Below the pieces are notes generated by a model that did not search any database, was not told where the DNA came from, and worked only from the letters and a program-made list of their open reading frames with translations. DNA of 64,000 nt. Origin: Geosiphon pyriformis (Eukaryota > Glomeromycota > Glomeromycetes > Archaeosporales > Geosiphonaceae). The stretch covers positions 186,001 through 250,000 of the forward strand of contig JAAOMT010000031.1 in NCBI GenBank assembly GCA_016748015.1, written 5' to 3'. The translations under genes were made by a program, and so were the position numbers. This document shows positions 56,359-64,000 of this stretch, one piece after another; positions within the stretch are counted from its first letter, which is position 1; every line of letters begins with the position of its first letter.

Positions 56359-59300
56359 GTGGTTTGGTTTGAAAATTTGTTACATGCAACATTCAGGGTA
56401 TCAATGTTCCTGCAAAGCAAGTGGATGTTGTTTGCTGGCATATAAGTTCTGGGAATATGGTTTCTTTTATTACTGAAACAAAATTAAGGTCTTCTTCTGA
56501 GCTTTGGATCAAGGATAAATATGATGGAGTTCGGATTTTTACTTCTGGTTTGGATGTTGGGTATCTTGGTGCTGGTGTTGCTGTTATTATGAATAATTTT
56601 TTGGCTCATCATGTTTCTAAGATTGAAGTGGTTCCTGGTTGGGTTATTTCAGTGTGGCTTCTGTTCAAAGACAAGCTCTTAGTATCTGTTCTTGGTTTGT
56701 ACACTGGTGCTTCTGCTGGCATCCATTTTGGGCAAGCATTTGAGGTTAACTCTATCATTGCTAAGGCTATTAACACCAGTACTTTTGTGGTCTTAGGTGG
56801 AGATTTTAATAAGTACAGGTCTGGAAGAAGTGCAAGTTTCAAGTTCTGTTCGAGTCTGGGTTTGGTTAATTTATTTAATGGCCATTATTTGATTAAGGCT
56901 CCTATGTGGTGCAATTCAAGAGATGCTGAGAGAATCATTGATTACATTTTTGTTAGTAAGAGTCTATTTTCTACTATTGCAAAATGTTGGGTCAGTTTTG
57001 TTTCTGATTTCTTTGATATGAACCACAATGCTGTGGTAGTATCGGTCAGTTTGAGTGGGCTTCTGGATGTTTAATTGAATAATTTGTGCAAACAAGCTTA
57101 CAAGGATTGTTGGAAGTTCAAAATTAAGAATGTGGACAGTACTAGGTGGTCTCACTTTAGAGATTGCTCCTCCATTAGGATTTTGATAATAAAAGTTAAG
57201 TTTCTTGCTGCAGCTGTAGGTTATGATTTAAATGCTATGTGGTCACTACTGGAAAGAGCATTGGTGGGTTCTGCAGATGAAATCTTTTCTAGGCTTTGAT
57301 TCAGTAATTTTTAGTGTTCAAAAAATAAGCGGTCTTCTAAATTTCTGGAATTGAAGTTGTTGGTTGCCAAGATTGTCAAGAGGTTGGAATCTGATGATGC
57401 TTTCAGATTTGATTACCTTGTTGAAAAATGGTCAACTTTGGATGCTGATAAGGCTTTTGTGTTAAGGAACATGGTTCATGCTGATCAAAAAATAATGAAC
57501 ATTCTTAAATATTTGTCAATTGTCAGAAAAGAATACAGGAAGTCCAAAATATATGAATTGAAATTGGCACAGGAGGCTTTTATCAGAGCAGCTATTGAGA
57601 AATGCATGGGAAAGTTATGTTCAGACAAGGACAGTATGATCAGAAATGTTTTGGATAGATCCTTTCAAAAGGTGGTGTTGGATCACTTGGTGGTTGATGA
57701 TGAGCTGGTGTTGGATTCAGATAGGTTAAAATTGAATATTGACAGGATCATGGAAGATTGGACAAGGAAACGTGTGGTTTTTTCTGCGCTGTCTGATCTC
57801 TGGGCTCATCAGTATGCACCATTGGATTATGTTAGAGATAATGCTTTTTTTGGTGTGATGGATGCAATTAACATGAGTGAGTTGTTTGTAATTGTTGGTG
57901 GTCTGTCTAATGGCAAAGCTGCTGGCTTGTCTGGTATTCTAAACAAACTTTGGAAGCATGGTGGCAAGAGTGTGATGGAGTGCTTTTTGGTGCTGTTGAA
58001 TGAATGTCTCTTTGTTGGTGCAGTGCCTACCTTGTGGAAGAGAGCATGAGTTTTGATGATCCCTAAATCTTATAATTGAGATAGAATTTTCACGAATACT
58101 CATCCTATTGCTTTGATTAAGACAGTCAGAAAGATTCTTTCCAAGATTCTTTCTGATAGAATTTCTTTCACTTGCAGCAAGTTTGGTGTCCTTTGTGGTA
58201 ACAATTTTTCGGTGTTAAAGAGTATCTTTACTCAGATTTTAGTGTTTGCTGTTGGGTCAGTAGTTGAAGACACTCTTGAGAAAAATAAGGAACTTTGGTT
58301 GGTTTTGCAGAATATGTGTAAGACATATGATTCTGTTGGTTGGTACCACTTAAAAACTAGCCTATGGCATATCAAGATGTATAACAGGTTTATCAAGTTT
58401 TTTGGCAGTATTCATGAGAATAGGATTAACAGGGTGATGACTGATTTTGGTCTTTTAAATGATTATAGAGTACATGATAGTTTGAATTAAGGTGAGATTT
58501 TTTCACCCCTTCTTTGGAAAATTTTTTATGATCCACCATTGTGTGAAGTTAAAAGGCATGAGCATTTATGTGAGTACCAGATTAATACTAAGTTTGTGGC
58601 TAAATCAGGCAGAGTTGAGAGTAGTGATAGGATGTTTTCTTTTTTTGCAGCTGGGGCATTTGTTGATGACACTATTTGGATCAGAGATTGCCAAGCATTA
58701 ATGCAGTATGCCTTGGACATTGTTAGTAAATTTTTTTCAATTAATAATATTTTTATCAATAGTGAAAAAACTGTGACCATTCCTATTAATTAGAGTATTA
58801 AGATTACTTCTCTGAATATTAATGGGCAGCCAATTTCTATTGCTAAAAAAGGCAAAGCACACAGATATTTGGGGATTTTTTTGTCAATAAAGGGCTTGTC
58901 TAAGCCTAGTTTGGCCAAGGCTTATTTGAATGTTCATTTTTTTGCCAATGTAGTGCTCAGAAAGGCTATCATAGATAAGCAGTTCTCATATTTAGTGTTG
59001 GCTATCTTACAGCCCATTGTTAACTATTATATTCAATTCAGCTTTGTTTCTTCGAATGTGTATCACAAGTGGGATGCCTTGGTCAAAAAGAGCCTTAAGC
59101 TTAAAGCTGGTCTTCCTCATGACTTTTTTAATGCAGCTTTGCATTATCTCTCATTGTATGGCCTGAAATCTTTCGAGCAGATACAGGCTGAGAGCAAATT
59201 GGCTGCTGTGGTCATATTTTTTAATGCTTTAGGCATTTTGGAGCATTTGTTTGATTATAGATTTCTGGATTTGCAGGTTCTGGGTTGGGCTTCTTTGGAT

Positions 59301-62036
59301 CCCCTGCAGTTCTCTGTCAAGTTGCATGTTAGTTCTGTAAACAATTTTTTGGCTGGTGTGGTTAAGATTTTTTTGGATAATAAGCTGTTTCTGGTGAATA
59401 ATCTGCCTTGCACTTTTTATGATCTTGGTAATTTTTCTATGTCATTAGTGCTGGGGAGTGCTTCTTACTTTGGTTCTGTTTGTTTTTTGAAGCAATTTGG
59501 TGTTGTCTTTGAAGACAGATTGCTTGACAAGAAGAGTCATGTAATGGATTGGAAGACTTTTTACTGGTGGAAAAGACTTGACTCAAGAGGGTCTGTCTCT
59601 TATTGGTTCGATTTCACATCTGGGTTTTTGTGTGATGGTAGTGCTTTGTCATCTGGTCTGGCTAGAGCCAATTGACTTTCTGATTTGGACATTCTGGCTT
59701 CTGAAAAGTTTTCTGATTTGTATAGTAGTTTACATGAGTTATAGTCTAGTTCTTTTGAAATTTTTACAGATGGTTTGCTGAAAAATTTTGGCTCTTCTAG
59801 TGTTGCTGGTGGTGCTGCTGCATATTTTTCTGCTATTGACCATAGTATTAGTGTTGTTACTGGAGGTTTTTGGTCTCTTCTTAGCTCTTGTATGTTTGTT
59901 GTAATACTGTTAATTCACGATTATGGAAAGTGTTTGAACCTCTGATAATTGAATTTATCTTTAAATTATCTCCTATAATTTGAACTGCTGGGCTTATAAG
60001 TGGAATGGCCAATTCCATGCCAGTTACTTTATGTAGTTATGTTGTAGTAAACATCAACTCTTTCCCAGGAATTGCTTGTCTGGAAGCTCACAAAATATGT
60101 GTAGTTACTTTGATGTGAAAGTCAACTCTTCTACAGAAATCTCATCTGTAGGCTACCCTAATGATTTGTAATAAGAAAAGGAAAGAAAAATAAAAGAAAT
60201 GTAAAAGAAATAGAATTTTATCAAGAGAAATGTTTTCTATTCAGGCCTGGAAGTGCTTTAACAGTTTACTGAAATTGGTAGCTAGTCAATTTCAAACTGT
60301 TAGTAGGAATTGGTTAATTTCAAGGGAAATAATTTAAGAATTTGGTTTTTTTCGAATTATTTGATATTTATTTGTCTTTTGGGTGTAAAGGATTATTCTA
60401 ATTGTTTAAATCTGAAGGAAGATACATTTTCTCGAAGAGAGACACTCTTCTTTTATACAACTTGTCATAACACTATTCTATGAACTCAAACTTTGCTATT
60501 TTCTACAATTTCACTGAATTAAAGATACATTTTGGTGAACTACAAATTATTTCTGTGAACTATTAGATATTTTGGTGAACTATCAATTATTTCGGTGAAT
60601 TTCTACAAATTTTGGTGAACTTTTTGAATGTTACATAGTTCGGGATATTGCATAATTGATTATTGCAATTAGGTTATATTTGTGTTATGTACAAATTGGG
60701 TTATTAATTAAATGATAATTTTGAATATATTTTGCTAATGTAATAAGTGATAATTTGAAACAATAATATATGCTAACTAATAATAAGATTTATAAAGGTA
60801 ATTTCATGCTAAACAATATTTCTAATTTCGTCTGGTAACAGTGTTAGGGTCTATGGTTTGATGTCTTCTATCTTGGCCAAGTTGCAGGCTGTTGCTTTGG
60901 TGTTGGAATGTGTTCTATCTTTTAGTGCAGTAACAGTATATCTTGATAGCCAAGCTGCCATTAATGTGTGTGTCTCCAAGTTGTCTTATCTGGTGTCTGA
61001 TTTCTAAGTTCTGTGCTAGATGGAGAGACATTATATTTTTGATTTAATTAGAGAAAAAGATTTGAGTGTAAGCTGGATCAAAGTTAAAAGTTATTCTGGT
61101 GTTTGTGGCAACATTAAAGCTAATGCTGCTGCTGGTGCTGTTGCATGTTCTCAGTTTTCCTTGCCTATTGGGGTGTGGGAATGGCTTTTAATTGCTGAGA
61201 GTATGGTTGTGTTTGACAATGCCCACCATTTTGTTAGGGATCTGTTTAGGTCTGTGTGCTGGGCACATTAGAAGGGTGGGCTTGGCTGTGATATAATTCG
61301 GAGTAGTTTGATCAAATATGTAGACTGGAGTGCTACCTTAAAAGTGTAGCACTCTGACTCACATATGCTTGCTGGGTTTACTAGCCAGAAGTTTTTTGTG
61401 CTGTGGTCATATTTAATGAAGGCTGTGCACTATCAACTCTCTGTGACTGTTTAAAAGAGGTTGTATGATAAGAGTTACCCTGGTGTGCTGTGCTTATTGT
61501 GTTAAGAAATGGAGTTGCCTGATCATGTGTTTTCTTGTGCTATGGATGCTGGTGTTTGAGATGAAATTTTTATTGAGGCCACTACATCTTGAGTTTCTTT
61601 GGTGGGTTCTTGTGTCTTGTTTTTTTCTACTGTTCTGCAGTTTTTTGGTCATTGTTCTTTGGATGTCAGCTTGTATTCAGTTCTGTGTAAGGGATTTGTC
61701 ATGTGTAATTGGTGCTCAAAGGCTGTTGAGGTTTTTGAAGTCAAAAAGATGGCTGTTGGTATTGTTGTTGATTTTGTAAGGAGTATTGTTGAGCTACACT
61801 ATAGTAGAGTCTGGCTAGTAAGATCTAGTTATAGAGTGAGCATGGAAAAGACTGGTTCAGTTGGGAATGATAGGGTGATATCAGGTTTGTCACATTACAA
61901 GACATCTGTGTTGTCTGATGACATGGTTTGGATGCTTGGTGTTTTGGGTTCTTTTTCTGTTAACTTTGGCCATTGTAAGCCTAAACTTTTCTTTTCTGGT
62001 TTGGATTTTAGTCTTTGAGTCGTTATAAGTGTGTAG
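56355..62036 (+). pseudogene. LINE-D ORF2, interrupted by solo LTR
   Basis: ATG 56,355 overlaps the ORF1 stop (ATGA). Endonuclease (LGGDFNKYRSGRSASFK near 56,795; IIDYIFVSK near 56,935), RT (HPIALIKTVRKILSKIL near 58,103; FVDDTIWIRD near 58,660), RNase H (SWIKVKSYSGVCGN near 61,070) and a damaged zinc finger near 61,490 (its second CxxC ends in a stop) are visible. The frame is constant throughout, and LTR plus duplication add 990 nt, a multiple of three. Stops include TGA 56,370, TAA 57,072, TGA 57,297, TGA 58,047, TAA 58,488, TAG 58,791, TGA 59,673, TAG 61,347 and TGA 62,016. The original terminal stop is TAG 62,034. Confidence 0.82.
59855..60840 (-). repeat. Solo LTR related to the Ty3 element, GTGT duplication
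   Basis: Starts TGTTACTGGAGGTTTTTGG and ends TCTGGTAACA, and is similar over its length to the Ty3 LTRs at 19,691 and 28,976. GTGT stands on both sides (59,851-59,854 and 60,841-60,844). It is a solo LTR left by recombination between two LTRs. It is less A/T-shifted than the others and carries the array of TTTGGTGAAC-like units (about 60,520-60,625). Orientation is taken from the Ty3 element. Confidence 0.88.
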
Positions 62037-62171
62037 TGTTGCCTTGTCTGGCCTGAGTGGCTAGCCATATGTAGTAAGTGTGTGAGCTGCATTTAGTCTG
62101 GGCTTCTTAGTTTGGCTCTGTATATTAGACAGCAGTTGGACTTTACTCATAAAATACATAAAAAAAAAAAA

Positions 62172-62329
62172 TTAATAACTATAATAATAAAAATAATCTT
62201 AATTTGTTTTTAAAATTTGGTAAATTGTTGTTACAATAATTAAATTAATTTAAAAAATAAGTCACTAGTCCAAAAATTATTATGTACAATAACTAAAAAA
62301 AAAGACAAAAAAACAATTTGCACTTATAA
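62172..62329. other. AT-rich flank of LINE-D
   Basis: No feature recognised. Confidence 0.4.
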
Positions 62330-63480
62330 TTTGTTTTTAAAAACTGTAAGCTATGAAATAAGTACTTTTTTTTTGGCAAAAAATAAGCCAGTTAAAGACA
62401 ATTAGCATTTAAAATAGACTTTTTATAAATCTTTCTTAAAGCAAGAATAACAGTTTTAGTAATATTATATTTAAAAACAAAATGTTCAAAACATCTATAT
62501 TTTTTACAATAAATTAAACTCAACCTAATTTAAAAAAGATTTACACTACTAAAAATTGATTTTATGTAAAAAACTGAATCCAAATTTTTTTTTAACATAA
62601 AACTAATTACAACACATTAAATTTTATTGCCAATAATAAAAAAATAATTAATTATACAGGTTTTTTTACTAGTTTTTTTTACTAAAGCACTAAGATTATG
62701 AACAGATATTTTTACAAACAAAATAAACAAAAATGCCTTAAATTAGTCCCTAAACATTTAGATATTATGATTATCTACAGTTTTAGTTACATATATCGAA
62801 TTTTTAATAACTAAAAAAAACTATTTTGCTATTAGATTATTTGTTTAGCCTAATTTAGCAAATTTTATTATAGCTTTTTGTTATAGCCTAATTAGTTGTA
62901 ATTAAATTGATGTTATTTGTTTATACTTAGCTATTACAATAATTATTATATTTTTAGGCATATATATAAAGATTTTATTAATAATCATAGTCTAATCTAA
63001 ACAAAATTTTTGTTTTTTAAGATTATTGTTTACAATAATACTATTTTTTTTAGCCAATGCTATAGATTTTTTCATGTTCTTTTTTAAAATAAATATAAAT
63101 TTAATAATTTTTTTAAATTTTAAAAAAATAGTGGTTTTTCCAAAACTATTAACTTTAGAGAAATTTTTTTTAATAGTCTGAGTTTTTATAATCTTAAAAT
63201 TAATTTATTTTTTGTTTAAAAATATATTGAAAAAAGATAGAAGAAATTTATTATTATTTTTCATATCAAAATAAAAAAAACTACAAAAAGAATCATAATT
63301 TAAACCAGTATTTACTTTTTTGGTTTTAAAAATAATAGCTGTCAAATTCAGAATTAGACTTGATTAAAAAATGTTTAATATTATCAAAAGAAAACTTTTT
63401 TTTTTGAAAAAAAAATCATTAAAGAAACTGTAAAAATCTTTTTTAGATGTTTTTTTTTTAAATATGTTACTGTTTAAAAC
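62330..63480 (-). pseudogene. Decayed LINE-like ORF1 relic, reverse strand
   Basis: On the reverse strand a region near 62,545-62,380 reads like a ruined CCHC knuckle and its downstream part (YCKKYRCFEHFVFKYN, then RKIYKKS), comparable to the knuckle and ANVYRRK part of LINE ORF1. The upstream part towards 63,480 is A/T-saturated. The assignment is by pattern only, and the limits are guesses. Confidence 0.35.
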
Positions 63481-63699
63481 TGCTTCTAAATTTACAATGA
63501 AAGAGTTATTTGCTTATAAAATATTGAAAAAAAAACAATAAAAAAAACAATAAACTTTTTTTAAAAAAATATGTTTTTTGAAAAATTTTAAACATAAAAA
63601 AAAAAGAAGTTTTTTTTAATTAATTTATACTATTTAATAAAATAAACAATATTTATGCTGGAAAAATTTTATAAATTACTATTTATTTTATTAAAATTT

Positions 63700-64000
63700 A
63701 TTTATTGTTAAAAAATGTTAATAATATTATTTTAATACTTTTAAACAATATTAAAACAATGATTTTTGATAATTATTGACAAAATATTAATTTTTATTTT
63801 TTTTATTGTATTTTATTTTGTATTACTAATTAATTAAAAAAATAATAAAATTATAACATTAAAAATAAACATAAATTAATTTATTAAATTGTTTATAAGA
63901 AAAATAATAAATGTTAGAATAAACTAATTATTATATTAAAAAAATTAAACATTAAATATTATTAACTATTATTAAAAATTTTTGTCTATTATATATTAAA
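63700..64000 (-). repeat. Reverse-strand copy of LTR family 2, cut by window end
   Basis: It matches 14,300-14,610 in order: TGATAATTATTGAC, the ATTTT-rich microsatellite, and TTTTTGTCTATTAT at 63,975-63,990. It continues beyond the window. Confidence 0.45.

Larger units (their letters stand above)
54265..62171 (+). mobile_element. LINE-D, near full-length LINE cut by a solo LTR
   Basis: Leader, ORF1 (54,397-56,358), ORF2 (56,355-62,036), the conserved 3' tail and A-rich end are present. A 986-bp solo LTR with 4-bp target duplication lies in the RNase H domain. Without the LTR and one duplication the copy is colinear with LINE-A. It differs from A and C enough in ORF2 to be a distinct subfamily. 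Confidence 0.88.

Noticed and set aside
1-64000. Canonical tRNA or rRNA genes
   Set aside because: No complete cloverleaf or rRNA-like stretch was recognised; only an isolated A-box at 41,083-41,094 and tRNA-like traits in the LINE tail.

Overview
The window looks like a very AT-rich, repeat-laden piece of a fungal genome. The retroelement proteins and the single host gene most resemble those of arbuscular mycorrhizal fungi (Glomeromycotina, Rhizophagus/Gigaspora type); this placement rests on recognition of the families, not on a search. Nearly everything outside 31.3-37.9 kb is transposable-element sequence in different stages of decay.

Layout. 0.8-1.7 kb: a hypermutated relic of a short LINE-like element that carries ORF1 only. 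1.7-8.6 kb: near full-length non-LTR retrotransposon LINE-A, with an intact ORF1 and an ORF2 that keeps one frame but has seven in-frame stops. 8.6-15.4 kb: extremely AT-rich relics, including a solo LTR (family 2) with a perfect 4-bp target duplication, a ruined Ty3/gypsy integrase, and reverse-strand relics. 15.4-18.3 kb: 5'-truncated LINE-B. 18.7-31.3 kb, reverse strand: an ORF1-only LINE-like element (element E) split by a 10.3-kb Ty3/gypsy retrotransposon (19,691-29,985) that has LTRs, gag, protease, a cysteine-rich region, dUTPase, RT/RNase H, integrase and an extra 3' ORF. 32.7-37.1 kb: the only convincing host gene, a two-exon gene for a PH-domain protein of the Skg3/Caf120 type. 37.9-38.2 kb: a fresh-looking, heavily truncated LINE (LINE-G) with 13-bp target duplications. 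39.2-43.5 kb: reverse-strand LINE-F cut by two LTR-like insertions. 44.3-46.5 kb: a second ORF1-only element. 47.3-54.2 and 54.3-62.2 kb: near full-length LINE-C and LINE-D, head to tail, the latter cut by a solo LTR. 62.3-64 kb: reverse-strand relics.

How the parts work together. The autonomous LINEs encode an RRM plus CCHC-knuckle ORF1 protein and an ORF2 with APE-type endonuclease, reverse transcriptase (FVDD active site), RNase H and a C-terminal zinc finger. The stop codon of ORF1 overlaps an ATG for ORF2 in two copies, which suggests coupled termination and reinitiation. The roughly 2.2-kb ORF1-only elements share the same 3' tail as the autonomous LINEs and are therefore plausible satellites mobilised in trans, analogous to mammalian HAL1. 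The decay is dominated by transitions: stops sit mostly at tryptophan codons, long frames stay open to indels, and paired LTRs differ mainly by C/T and G/A changes. This fits cytosine deamination or a RIP-like process acting on repeats, while the host gene island keeps intact frames.
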